Assembly: GCF_016583785.1 (NCBI RefSeq)
Contig: NZ_NRRU01000001.1
Span: 62,001-126,000 of the forward strand
Reading direction: 5' to 3'
Source: Rubrivivax gelatinosus
GTDB taxonomy: Bacteria > Pseudomonadota > Gammaproteobacteria > Burkholderiales > Burkholderiaceae_C
Length of the DNA stretch: 64,000 bases
Made by a program: the position numbers and the translations under genes. Numbering within the stretch: the first letter of the stretch is position 1; every line of letters starts with the position of its first letter. Positions 38,929 through 46,651 of the stretch are shown here, piece after piece. Under the pieces are notes generated by a model. That model made no database searches and was not told the DNA's origin. It worked only from the letters and a program-made list of their open reading frames with translations.

Positions 38929-39072
38929 TCAGCGCGCCGGCCAGAGCAGCGCGACCTGGAAGACGACCGCCATGACGGCACCGCCGCCGGCGACGCCGTA
39001 GAGCAGCCCGAGGCGAAAGCCGATGCCCCAGGCGGTGACGTAGTGGCGCTGCACGCGCTGGACGCTGGCCAT
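38929..39072 (-). CDS. Very small membrane protein
   Basis: A 47-residue protein (MASVQRVQRHYVTAWGIGFR...) with a hydrophobic stretch of about 27 residues ending in ALLWPAR. The ribosome-binding site GGAGG lies 8 bp before the ATG, and the start overlaps the stop of the preceding gene. Function unknown. Confidence 0.55.
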   Translation of the reverse strand: MASVQRVQRHYVTAWGIGFRLGLLYGVAGGGAVMAVVFQVALLWPAR

Positions 39073-39278
39073 CACGACGCCCTCCAGGCGCGCAGCAGGC
39101 GGGGCATGCCGAAGCGGTCGACGGCGCGGTCCTCAGCGGCACGCGCCGACGGCGCCAGCTCGCTGTAGGCCCGGCGGCGGCCGTCGTCATCGACGTGCAC
39201 GACGTCGAAGCGCTGCAGCGCCGGGCCCGGCACGGCCGCCGCGGCGGTCGGGGACGAATGGACGAGTGCGAGGTGCAT
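39072..39278 (-). CDS. Hypothetical small phage protein
   Basis: 68 residues, MHLALVHSSPTAAAAVPGPA onward, with a strong GGGAGG site 4 bp upstream. It carries a basic, Arg-rich C-terminus. It lies between the primase-helicase and the small membrane protein. No family is recognised. Confidence 0.6.
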   Translation of the reverse strand: MHLALVHSSPTAAAAVPGPALQRFDVVHVDDDGRRRAYSELAPSARAAEDRAVDRFGMPRLLRAWRAS

Positions 39279-39297
39279 GAAGCCTCCCTGGTGGTGG

Positions 39298-42015
39298 TCA
39301 GTGCTTGCCGGTGGGCTTGACGCCCGGCTTGAGGAAGCGGTGGCAGAACAGCACTGCGGCGACGTTCTCGCCGCGCGCGCGGATGCCGCTGTTGACGTTC
39401 TTGCTGTCGAGGTAGAGCCGCGACCGGCTGGTCTTCAGCACTTTCTTCAAGTCGCCGAGCAGGGGCAGCGTCTGCCCGTGCTCGCGGGCGACCTCGTAGA
39501 GGTGGTTGAGGTTGACGGCGATGACGTCGTCGTCGCGCGCGTGGTTGAGCGCCTGGAAGTTCTCGAGGTACTCGAACACCTCCCAGAAGCCGGCGACCAT
39601 CGGGTGGTCGGCGCTGATCGCGGCCTGACGCTCCACTGCCATCGTGTCGATCTGGGCGTGCAGCGCGGCGAGCTGCTCCTCGCTGATCGGCGCCACCAGG
39701 CGCAGCGCGTCGGCCAGCGCCTTGATCTGCGCGTGGTTCTTCGCGATCCGGGTGCTCTTCACGAGGCCCTGCAGGTGCGCCTCGTGCACCGGCGTGCGCT
39801 CTGCCACCGTCGACAGGACCTGTGCCTCGCGCATCGCGGCGCGCAGCACGAAGCCGCTCACCTGCTCTACCGGCATGCTCTCCAGCGTGATCGCCGCTTC
39901 GCGCGTCGCCGGCGTCTGCCCCTTGCGGTCGAAGTCCAGGTGGACGATCCGCTGCAGGATCGCGTCCGAGGCCTGCACCTCGTTGTTCTGGCTGATGACG
40001 ATCGCGCCGCGGAAGGGCGGCTCATAGGTCTCGTTGCCGCCGGTGGCCATGCCCCGGGCCCGCACGCTGCGGCCATTGAAGCAGGTCTTCAGCTCGTCCC
40101 AGTCGAAGCTCTTGACGTGCGGGTTGTCGCCCGTGCGCTCGCGGTCGCTCTCGATCAGCACGACCGGCAGGTTGGACACCTGGGCGAAGTTCCGGGCCCG
40201 GGCGGCCAGCGATGACTTCGACGGGTCGAAGCCTTCGTAGTCGCGCCGACCGACGAGCTTCCACAGGAACTCGATCAGCGTCGACTTGCCCGCGCCGGCC
40301 TCGCCGACCACCTCGAGGAAGGGGTAGCTCTTCTGCGAGCCGCGGATCTGCTCGGCGAACAGCGCGCCGAACCAGAAGGTGAGGGCGGCCAGCCCCTTGG
40401 CGCCGAAGCAGCGCCACAGCAGGCCCAGCCAGTCGGCGCGGTAGGCCTGGGCGTCCCGGTTGATGCTGAGCGCGACCGACTGGTTGAGGCTCTTCAGCGC
40501 GAGCTTGTTGCCGAGGTCGAAGAAGTCTTCGGCGTTGATCTCGTGCACCTGGCCGCCCTGCACCGCGACGTCGCCCAGGACGTAGGCGCCGTGGGTGGCC
40601 GAGTAGCCGATGAAGTCGACGGTCTCGACGCGCTTGATCGCGTAGAGCTGCCTCTCCATCATCCGCTCGAGCATCTGGCTCGAGCCGGTGAAGACGGCGC
40701 CCGGCGCGATGCCCAGCAGGCGCTTTTTGAACTCCGCCGCGGCGCTGAGCTGCGCTGCGCTGAAGGTGTTCTTGACCGGCGCCGCGTCGTGCGGGAACTC
40801 GACGCGGAAGTAATACCAGCTCTCGTCGGTGAGCTTGTTCTCCTGGAAGTACAGCGGCACCGGGTAGCAGTTGGCGATCGGCCGGATGACGTGGCTCTTC
40901 TTCAGCGCCTCCTCGCGCAGCTCGTCCTCGCTGTGCTTGCCCTCGTCGTCTTTCTCCAGCTGCTGCAGCGCCCTGTTGAAGGCCTCGACATCGAGCCGGA
41001 ACCAGTACAGCCGGCGCTTGAACTCGAAGTCGAACTCGGTGCGCGCGCCGCCGCTGTGGCGGTACATCAGCAGGCCTTTGGCGCTGGCGCTCTCGGCAAT
41101 CAGCAGCGCGCCGTGGTAGCGGTACTCCTCGAGGTCCTTGGCCTCCAGGCGGCCGCGCTGGTGCAGGTCGTTCCAGTCGAGCTTGCCGCGGCCGGTCTGC
41201 GGGATCTGCGCGGCCTCGCACACCCAGCCAGCCTTGCGCGCCAGGTCCACGTGCTTGACGGTGAAGCGGCGGCCGGCGGCGTCGCCGTCCAGCGCCCAGA
41301 CCAGCTTCAGCTCGACGCCACGGGCCGACACCGCGATGCGCAGGTCCTCGAGGCTCTTGTCCGGGTAGTTGTTGCTGCTCAGCGCAGCGACTGCCGGGAT
41401 GCCGTGATGGAAAAGCGCGATCGCGTCGAAGATCCCCTCGACGATCCACAGTTCCCGGCCCTCGGCCGGCAGCATGCCGGTCGGCTGCCACCAGCGGCCC
41501 TTGTACGAGCTGCCCGCCTTGAAATGCGCCTTCTTCTTCCCGAAGCGCTCGGGCCTGTCGATGATCCGCTGCCAGTAGTCGGCGCCGACGGCGAAGCGGA
41601 CGGTGGCACTGCCGGCGCCGCGGCCGTTGTCGGCCTCGGGGTCGAAGTAGGTGTCCTGGCTGTACCAGCCGTTGATCAGCGCGAGCTGGAAGCCGCGCCC
41701 CTCGGACATGTACAGGTCCGCCGCGGCCCGCGGGTTCGGCGGCACAGCCGGGTTCGCGGCGGCCTGGTCGCGCGCGCGCTTCGTCCAGTCGCTGAAGAGG
41801 CCCGGATACAGCTCTTTGACGTGCGCCTCGTAGCCGCAGTTGTTCAGGCGACCGCAGCGCAGCACCCATGGGTGCTCGGCCTTCGTGTACAGCTCGCGCT
41901 TGCCGCAGCTCGGGCAGGTGCCCTTGCGCAGCCAGCGCTCCTCGCCGGAGCCTTCTTCCTTGAACCCGAACTCGCCCAGCTCGCGCAGGACGGACTTGAG
42001 CAGGTCGGGACTCAC
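39298..42015 (-). CDS. Toprim-type primase/helicase (phage replication protein)
   Basis: 905 residues combining a primase and a helicase. The N-terminal zinc finger uses Cys34, Cys37, Cys54 and Cys60. A Toprim domain (about 185-265) contains WIVEGIFDAIAL and VWALDGDAAGRRF. A helicase/ATPase domain carries the Walker A motif GEAGAGKST (about residue 572). A GTG at 42015 starts the protein by overlapping the previous stop (GTGA). It is the main replication gene here. P2 itself uses the rolling-circle nickase gpA, which is absent from this window. Confidence 0.88.
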   Translation of the reverse strand: MSPDLLKSVLRELGEFGFKEEGSGEERWLRKGTCPSCGKRELYTKAEHPWVLRCGRLNNCGYEAHVKELYPGLFSDWTKRARDQAAANPAVPPNPRAAADLYMSEGRGFQLALINGWYSQDTYFDPEADNGRGAGSATVRFAVGADYWQRIIDRPERFGKKKAHFKAGSSYKGRWWQPTGMLPAEGRELWIVEGIFDAIALFHHGIPAVAALSSNNYPDKSLEDLRIAVSARGVELKLVWALDGDAAGRRFTVKHVDLARKAGWVCEAAQIPQTGRGKLDWNDLHQRGRLEAKDLEEYRYHGALLIAESASAKGLLMYRHSGGARTEFDFEFKRRLYWFRLDVEAFNRALQQLEKDDEGKHSEDELREEALKKSHVIRPIANCYPVPLYFQENKLTDESWYYFRVEFPHDAAPVKNTFSAAQLSAAAEFKKRLLGIAPGAVFTGSSQMLERMMERQLYAIKRVETVDFIGYSATHGAYVLGDVAVQGGQVHEINAEDFFDLGNKLALKSLNQSVALSINRDAQAYRADWLGLLWRCFGAKGLAALTFWFGALFAEQIRGSQKSYPFLEVVGEAGAGKSTLIEFLWKLVGRRDYEGFDPSKSSLAARARNFAQVSNLPVVLIESDRERTGDNPHVKSFDWDELKTCFNGRSVRARGMATGGNETYEPPFRGAIVISQNNEVQASDAILQRIVHLDFDRKGQTPATREAAITLESMPVEQVSGFVLRAAMREAQVLSTVAERTPVHEAHLQGLVKSTRIAKNHAQIKALADALRLVAPISEEQLAALHAQIDTMAVERQAAISADHPMVAGFWEVFEYLENFQALNHARDDDVIAVNLNHLYEVAREHGQTLPLLGDLKKVLKTSRSRLYLDSKNVNSGIRARGENVAAVLFCHRFLKPGVKPTGKH

Positions 42016-42476
42016 GCTGCACCCGCTCCGGTCGCTGCCTTCGGCTTGTTGGCGTTGAAGCGCACGGTGCAGCGGCGGCGCTCGACGGTGGTCGTCAACT
42101 GCACCGCCTCGTAGCTGCCGCCGTCTCGGCACTCGACGAGCTTCCAGCCCAGCTCGAGCAGCGCCGCCTTGAGCCGCATGCCCCAGTCGCCGTCGAACAT
42201 TGGTTCGGTGAGATAGACGGCCTTCTCGAAGGTGCCGGTCGTGCTGACCTGGCCGTAGGAGACCTTCACGCCCTTCGCCGCCAGCGCCGGACGGAAGGTG
42301 TCCAGCACCTGCAGCTGTCCAGCGAGGCGTTCCAGCACTGCGACCGCTGTGCGGTGGCGTTCCAGCTCGTGCTCGAGCGCCGCTGCAGCCAGGGGGGCGG
42401 CGTCGCGCCGGGCGAGCTGTTGCATGACGCCCTCGTGGGAGGACTTGGCGGGTGATCGGCGAGTCGTTGTCGGCAT
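42012..42476 (-). CDS. Hypothetical phage protein before the primase
   Basis: 154 residues, helical N-terminus and a beta-rich C-terminal half ending in a basic tail. An internal ATG at 42425 (MQQLARRDAAPL) has a better ribosome-binding site (GAGGG) and may be the real start, giving 137 residues. It is translationally coupled to the primase-helicase. Function unknown; the 119 bp upstream show nothing. Confidence 0.65.
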   Translation of the reverse strand: MPTTTRRSPAKSSHEGVMQQLARRDAAPLAAAALEHELERHRTAVAVLERLAGQLQVLDTFRPALAAKGVKVSYGQVSTTGTFEKAVYLTEPMFDGDWGMRLKAALLELGWKLVECRDGGSYEAVQLTTTVERRRCTVRFNANKPKAATGAGAA

Positions 42477-42595
42477 GGCGTGGATCTCGTAGGCGTGAGC
42501 TGATCCGCAGGGGCCTCCGAACAGGCCCTGCAGCGGGTGGTTTTGGGTGGTGTCAGCCGGTCAGGCGGGGCCTGCGCGGCTCGGGTGGTCGTCGT

Positions 42596-42943
42596 TCATC
42601 CGGTCGCCTCGAACAGGTCGCCGGTGGGGTCGCTGGCGGCTTGGCCAGCGGGCCATTCGTCGGCGCCGCGCGCGGGCGGCAGCGCCGAGATTTGCGCGGC
42701 GATGGCGCCGCGGCGGATGTGCGTCGAAAGCGGGATGTGCACGTCGCTTCGTGGCGTCGACGACAGGCCGATCGTGCGCACCGCCTCGACCGAGACGACG
42801 AAGCGGTGGTTGCAGTCGGGGTTCGTGCAGAGGTAGTCGACCTCGGTCAGCACGCGCGAGATGCGGCGATCGCGCTGGCCGACGCACCGCGCATCGCAGT
42901 GCGGGCAGCGGACACCGAGGCGTGCAGCGCGCGGGCGGCTCAT
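42596..42943 (-). CDS. ogr: Ogr/Delta-like zinc-finger late transcription activator
   Basis: 115 residues. Four cysteines are spaced C-x2-C-x22-C-x4-C (Cys13, 16, 39, 44), the exact zinc-finger pattern of P2 Ogr and P4 Delta. Those proteins bind late promoters and recruit RNA polymerase through alpha. It presumably switches on the O-to-D late operon. The start MSRPRAARLGVRCPHC overlaps the stop of the upstream gene by 4 bp. The C-terminal 45 residues are longer and more acidic than in P2 Ogr (72 residues in total). Confidence 0.85.
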   Translation of the reverse strand: MSRPRAARLGVRCPHCDARCVGQRDRRISRVLTEVDYLCTNPDCNHRFVVSVEAVRTIGLSSTPRSDVHIPLSTHIRRGAIAAQISALPPARGADEWPAGQAASDPTGDLFEATG

Positions 42944-43146
42944 CGGGTGCCTTCCGGCTTCGGCGCCGCTACATGCACCAGGTTCAGAGCGCGGCCGCGG
43001 CCGGTGCTGGCGCGCGCTGCGCGGCGCAGCCTCACCTTGGCCAGCCATTCCGCAGCCTGGTGCACGTCGGCAAGGCCCTGCGACTGGCGCACGCGCTCGA
43101 GCATGTCGAGGTCGGCGTCTGAGAGCGTGATTGCGTGCTCGGGCAT
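42940..43146 (-). CDS. Small phage protein coupled to the Ogr gene
   Basis: 68 residues, MPEHAITLSDADLDMLERVR onward, helical and resembling a short DNA-binding or ribbon-helix-helix type protein with a basic tail (RLRRAARASTGRGRA). It overlaps the Ogr-like start by 4 bp. Function unknown. Confidence 0.6.
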   Translation of the reverse strand: MPEHAITLSDADLDMLERVRQSQGLADVHQAAEWLAKVRLRRAARASTGRGRALNLVHVAAPKPEGTR

Positions 43147-43216
43147 GTGTGCTGCTTTTCGTCTGCCGAATCGGTGGCGGATCGGGGGCGCTTGGGGCGC
43201 CTGTATGCGCCTGGCC

Positions 43217-43402
43217 TCAGCCTTGGCGGCGGTCGAAACTCGCGGCCAGCACCTGCTGGGCCTCGCGCATCACGAGTTCACGCAGGAGCGTGCTGAGCTG
43301 CTCGCCCTGGTAGTTGGCCAGCGCAGTCAAGAGGTCGTGCTCGTAGTCGTCGAGCCGCAGGGTGACGCGGTTGTCGCGGACGCGCTTCGGGTCGGGGTAC
43401 AT
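43217..43402 (-). CDS. Ribbon-helix-helix small protein
   Basis: 61 residues. NRVTLRLDDYEHDLLTALAN followed by GEQLSTLLRELVMREAQ fits the Arc/CopG ribbon-helix-helix fold (one strand, two helices), so DNA binding is expected. It lies in the early operon near the immunity region and may be a Cox-like or early regulator. Confidence 0.7.
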   Translation of the reverse strand: MYPDPKRVRDNRVTLRLDDYEHDLLTALANYQGEQLSTLLRELVMREAQQVLAASFDRRQG

Positions 43403-43422
43403 GACTTTTTCCTCGGTGATGG

Positions 43423-43638
43423 CTACTCAGGGAGGACCTTCTGGTCGGCGCGGTAGGCCTGCAGGCCGCGCAGGAAGAGCAGCCGCGCGAGTGCGGCCGT
43501 CGACCGCGACTCGCGGGCCGCCGCTGCTTCCAGCTCGGTCTTCTCCTCTTCGAGTAACCGGAGCGCCACCGGCGTGCGGGAGAGCACGCCGTTGGGCGAG
43601 CGCTTGCGCGTCGACTGCGAGTTAGCGGGTGCGGGCAT
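43423..43638 (-). CDS. First early-operon protein, possible ribbon-helix-helix/Cox-like regulator
   Basis: 71 residues from MPAPANSQSTRKRSPNGVLS. A segment RTPVALRLLEEEKTELEAAA and the following helix suggest a ribbon-helix-helix DNA-binding domain. It is the first gene transcribed leftward from the early promoter and faces the repressor gene, the position of Cox/Apl in P2-like phages. Assignment is by position and shape. Confidence 0.6.
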   Translation of the reverse strand: MPAPANSQSTRKRSPNGVLSRTPVALRLLEEEKTELEAAAARESRSTAALARLLFLRGLQAYRADQKVLPE

Positions 43639-43664
43639 GCGGCAAGGGCGCCGAGGGCACACGG

Positions 43665-43726
43665 TGTGTATCCTCGTACGCGGTAGTGGATACACAACTT
43701 TAGGTTGCCGAAACACTACTTGTCAA
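43665..43726 (-). promoter_or_regulatory. Early promoter and operator-like inverted repeat of the immunity region
   Basis: Leftward promoter: TTGACA (43721-43726 read in reverse), an 18-bp spacer and TAAAGT (43697-43702). Directly downstream lies an inverted repeat, TGTGTATCC (43665-43673) and GGATACACA (43688-43696), with 14 bp between the arms. The inner arm covers the predicted transcription start. The stretch is AT-rich (about 45% GC at 43681-43740). This is the expected layout of a repressor-controlled lytic promoter. The repressor's own promoter is not evident. Confidence 0.7.
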
Positions 43727-43742
43727 CAACGAAAGTGGCTTT

Positions 43743-44072
43743 GTGTCTGATCTTGCTGATCGCCTACGCGAAGAACGCGCACGACTCGGACTCACGCAGA
43801 CCGAGTTCGGAGCCCTTGGCCATGTCTCGAAGGACGCGCAGTTGAGGTACGAGCGCGGGGATCGCGTACCGGATGCGGCCTACCTCGCCGCCGTGGCGGG
43901 CCACGGTGTCGACGTGCTCTACGTCGTGACAGGTGTCCGTTCGGCCACCTTCTCCGATCGCCTCAGCTCAGAGCAGGTCTCGCTGCTTGAGCACTACGCC
44001 GCAGCCACCGAGGAGGGCAAAGCGGCAGTGCGATACGTCCTCACTGCGCTCGCTCAAGTCGCAAAGCGCTGA
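43743..44072 (+). CDS. XRE-family phage repressor
   Basis: 109 residues with an N-terminal helix-turn-helix (LTQTEFGALGHVSKDAQLRYERG). The C-terminal part would dimerise; it has no LexA-type peptidase, so SOS cleavage is not expected. It starts with GTG at 43743 with a poor ribosome-binding site. It diverges from the early operon across the operator region, so it is the lysogeny repressor (C-like). Confidence 0.85.
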   Translation: MSDLADRLREERARLGLTQTEFGALGHVSKDAQLRYERGDRVPDAAYLAAVAGHGVDVLYVVTGVRSATFSDRLSSEQVSLLEHYAAATEEGKAAVRYVLTALAQVAKR

Positions 44073-44147
44073 GCCGGTGGCATGGTCGCCGGTTCGCCGT
44101 CGCACTCGCGGCGGCGTAGATCCAGCGCTTTGACGAAGGGAGCGAAG

Positions 44148-44669
44148 ATGGCGCTAAAGCCATGCAAGGAATGCAAGCAGGAAGTCTCGACCAGCGCGAA
44201 GACGTGCCCGCATTGCGGGGTCAAGAACCCCACGGTGACCTTGAAGCAGCAGCTCTTGATGGTGCTCGGGCTGTTCATAGCAGCAGTCATTACGCCGACG
44301 CTTCTCTTCGGTGGCGGCGGGGGTGACCAGGCCAAGACCGCCGCGCCGACGAAGAGCGATGCGGACTGTCGCAAGGACCTCGCCTGCTACGCCGAGAAGG
44401 GCGTGGTGGCTGCCGGGGTTTACTGCAAGGATGATGTCGAGCGGCTGGCCAAGCACTCGGTGAAGTGGGTGGACGGCACCTTCGAGCAGAAGTTCAGCCA
44501 CTACCGCTGGGCCGACCAAGCGCAGGGGATCGTCACCTTCATCGGGGATAAGGCCGAGTTCCAGAATGGCTTCGGGGCCTTCGCGCGCGTGATCTACGAG
44601 TGCGACCTCAACGTCGCAACGAACAAGGTGATCGACGTGCGAGCCCGTGAGGGCCGTCTTCCGCGTTAA
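44148..44669 (+). CDS. Zinc-ribbon membrane protein, lysogenic cargo
   Basis: 173 residues. An N-terminal zinc ribbon (Cys6, Cys9, Cys20, Cys23: CKECKQEVSTSAKTCPHCG) is followed by one transmembrane helix (about 35-54), a Gly-rich linker and a soluble domain of about 110 residues with three Cys. The ATG at 44148 follows AAGGGAGCG. It is transcribed with the repressor, away from the lytic genes. That suggests expression in the lysogen, for example in exclusion or cell-surface change; the actual role is unknown. Confidence 0.7.
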   Translation: MALKPCKECKQEVSTSAKTCPHCGVKNPTVTLKQQLLMVLGLFIAAVITPTLLFGGGGGDQAKTAAPTKSDADCRKDLACYAEKGVVAAGVYCKDDVERLAKHSVKWVDGTFEQKFSHYRWADQAQGIVTFIGDKAEFQNGFGAFARVIYECDLNVATNKVIDVRAREGRLPR

Positions 44670-45082
44670 CCGCGGGCCCGGTTGCTGCGGCTGATGGCCT
44701 CGACGGCGACGCGCTGCAGCCACCCGGAGCGCGACTCACGGGCGCGGTGCGCCGCTTCGTCGACCCTGCGCAGCACGCGGGACGGCAGGGAGATGTTCAC
44801 CCGCTCCACGCGGTCTTCCAGCACGCTCTGATCGACGTCGGCCAGCGCCCAGATGGCGCTGGCGAACCGCTCGCGTTCGCGGTGCAAGTCGATCGACCTC
44901 GGCAGCGGAACGTCGCGCCCTTCTGCTGCCGCTTCGTCGATCCAACGTGCGATCGCGGCGCTCGCGGCTCGGATGGCGTCGTCGACGCCGGCGCCCACAG
45001 CGCTGCAGCCCGGCAGGTCAGGCACCGTGACACGCCAAGTGGTCCCTGGCCTGTCGGGCTCGATGGCGATCGGATACTTCAT
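44666..45082 (-). CDS. HicB-like antitoxin without HicA (1)
   Basis: 138 residues. The N-terminal HicB fold (WRVTVPDLPGCSAVGAGVDD) is a degraded-RNase-H-like domain that normally inhibits the HicA RNase. A C-terminal ribbon-helix-helix (VERVNISLPSRVLRRVDEAA) would bind DNA. No HicA-sized gene adjoins it. It may act as a regulator. It is convergent with the zinc-ribbon gene, overlapping by 4 bp. Confidence 0.82.
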   Translation of the reverse strand: MKYPIAIEPDRPGTTWRVTVPDLPGCSAVGAGVDDAIRAASAAIARWIDEAAAEGRDVPLPRSIDLHRERERFASAIWALADVDQSVLEDRVERVNISLPSRVLRRVDEAAHRARESRSGWLQRVAVEAISRSNRARG

Positions 45083-45360
45083 TCTTCGCGTCCCCCTGCT
45101 TCTGCGCCTACGAGGATAGCCGCGTCGTTGGCGGCCAGCAGACGGTCTGCTCCGTCATCCCCGAAGAGGACGTCGGACTAGCAGGCGGGCACGTCGCCGG
45201 CATTGTGCCCGGCGCCACATTGCGCCCTGTCATGCGCAGGCGAAGTTGGTTCCGAGCCGCGCACGCCGCAGCCAACTGTGTATCCACTTTCTACATAAAG
45301 TAACGGCCACCGCACCGCCGAGGCAATGCCGAGTGCGGCCGTCATGCATGAAAGGGAACG
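45083..45360. promoter_or_regulatory. Intergenic region with third operator-like site
   Basis: A 278-bp stretch between the divergent HicB-like and RexA-like genes without a coding sequence. TGTGTATCCACT (45277-45288) repeats 12 bases of the inner immunity-region arm and its flank (reverse complement at 43685-43696). TACATAAAG follows (45292-45300) and could be a -10. ACGGCC...GCAC pairs with GTGC-GGCCGT (about 45303-45345) to form a leader hairpin before the ribosome-binding site AAAGGGAACG. Confidence 0.5.
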
Positions 45361-46179
45361 ATGAGCGTCAAGAAGACGAGCCCCGTCTATTTCTACGGCA
45401 GTAACGTCGGCGCCCGCGAAGGTAGTCCGTTGGGGCCGTACCTCCAGCGGCTGCATCGCGAACACGGCGCACACTTGCCCCCGGTACCCTTGTCGGCAGG
45501 GTTGTTCCAGGTCCGGGACCTGGCGAGCAGCGGCCGCACGACGTGGCGCGGTACGTTTGCCCATCTTCGAGACGATGCACCGCACATCGTGGTCGACGGT
45601 GTAGAGCGCAGGCTCAGGGTCGGGGACGACACCCGATTCGTCGAGAAGTGCCACTTCATGTACTTCGGCCGTGCCAACGTGATGGCATGGCAGTTCGTGA
45701 AGGGCATCGGTACCAACTCCAGGTTGCAGGATTACCTGAGCGAGGTGATTGGGGAGGCCGTTCTCCTGCCCTGCCGGATGAATGCGCCAGAACTTGATCG
45801 GGTTCTCAGGAAAGAGATCAAGGAGATCGAGTTCTGGTACCAGAGGTTGGGGGAGCCCGACACCGGTGCCCCAGAGTGGAGCAACAAGGCCCTACGGATG
45901 CTGTCGAGCGTGGGGGCCGGAAAGGCGAAGTTCATACTGCAGGCAGATCGCGGCGAGCGCTTGGCGCAGGTCGCTAAGCAGTACCTGATGCAGATGGTCC
46001 AGGGGACCGAGTTCTCGAAGGTGAAGGTCAAGTTGACTGACGAGGTGGACCCCATCGAGTTGTTCATGGCGCCGGTGAGGGACAGCCTGACCTGCGAGTT
46101 GATCGGCCGGTATCCTCTGCCCGACGACGTGTTTCGGGGGCTGTTCGAAGCCTTCAACCGACACTTCGACTTGACATAG
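45361..46179 (+). CDS. RexA-like protein, candidate phage-exclusion gene
   Basis: 272 residues. I recall lambda RexA as 279 residues; the order of elements looks alike, with a beta-rich N-terminal half, RFVEKCHFMYFGRANVMAWQ in the place of the RexA FVEGDTIGFAR segment, then TNSRLQDYLSEVIGEAVLL and a helical C-terminal half. This resemblance is by eye and weak in identity. The next gene, 16 bp on, is a four-helix membrane protein of RexB size. Local GC (about 58%) is well below the phage average, which indicates recent acquisition. In lambda RexA is a DNA-binding sensor that triggers RexB on superinfection. Alternatives include other two-gene exclusion systems such as Kiwa. Confidence 0.55.
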   Translation: MSVKKTSPVYFYGSNVGAREGSPLGPYLQRLHREHGAHLPPVPLSAGLFQVRDLASSGRTTWRGTFAHLRDDAPHIVVDGVERRLRVGDDTRFVEKCHFMYFGRANVMAWQFVKGIGTNSRLQDYLSEVIGEAVLLPCRMNAPELDRVLRKEIKEIEFWYQRLGEPDTGAPEWSNKALRMLSSVGAGKAKFILQADRGERLAQVAKQYLMQMVQGTEFSKVKVKLTDEVDPIELFMAPVRDSLTCELIGRYPLPDDVFRGLFEAFNRHFDLT

Positions 46180-46195
46180 ACGACGAGGAGCGAAC

Positions 46196-46624
46196 GTGAG
46201 GCCCTGGCTGGTGCCGACCCTGGCTTGTATTGCGGCAATGCTCGCCGCGACTTGGGGGGGAGTGCGTCCGGTGCCGGCGGACACCGAGAGCACGCGTGCC
46301 ATCGCCGGCGCAGCCACATCGGTGGGTGCGACGCTGCTTGGCTTCATGCTTGCCGCGCTCGCCGTGCTGGCCAGCGTGAATAACACGCACCTGGTCCAGA
46401 TGATGCGTCGCAGCGGTCACTACCGTGATCTCCTTGAGACGCTGTTCGCCGGCTGCGCCGTCATGCTGGCATGCACCGTCCTCGGCTTTGGCCTGCTTCT
46501 TGGCATCACTCCCTCGAAGCTCGTGATCAGCCTTCTGGTGGCTGTTCATGTGGGCGCCCTGGCTTCTGTCTTGGACGCGGGCCGCAAGTTCTGGCTCTTG
46601 CTCGCGCACCTCTCGCAGGACTGA
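46196..46624 (+). CDS. RexB-like four-helix membrane protein
   Basis: 142 residues against 144 for lambda RexB. Four hydrophobic helices lie at about 5-20, 40-60, 81-103 and 108-126. The cytoplasmic loop between helices 2 and 3 is basic (HLVQMMRRSGHYRDL), matching the basic loop of RexB. GTG start with a GAGGAG site 7 bp upstream, 16 bp after the RexA-like gene, so the two form an operon. In lambda RexB is proposed to form ion channels that depolarise the infected cell. Function here is inferred. Confidence 0.55.
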   Translation: MRPWLVPTLACIAAMLAATWGGVRPVPADTESTRAIAGAATSVGATLLGFMLAALAVLASVNNTHLVQMMRRSGHYRDLLETLFAGCAVMLACTVLGFGLLLGITPSKLVISLLVAVHVGALASVLDAGRKFWLLLAHLSQD

Positions 46625-46651
46625 CGCCTGACCGCGCGAGGCAGAAAGGCG

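Noticed and set aside
40543-42114. A 523-codon frame antisense to the primase-helicase
   Set aside because: No domain, biased composition; primase zinc finger, Toprim and Walker A lie on the other strand.
45178-45654. Antisense frame over the RexA-like gene as a possible HicA
   Set aside because: Too long, lacks HicA features (no GSHH-type motif), and is a shadow of the forward gene.
44148-46624. Calling the cargo pair a Kiwa system
   Set aside because: Two genes with a membrane partner are shared features, but sizes, order and repressor-side location fit Rex better. I could not see a KwaB-type domain; kept only as an alternative.
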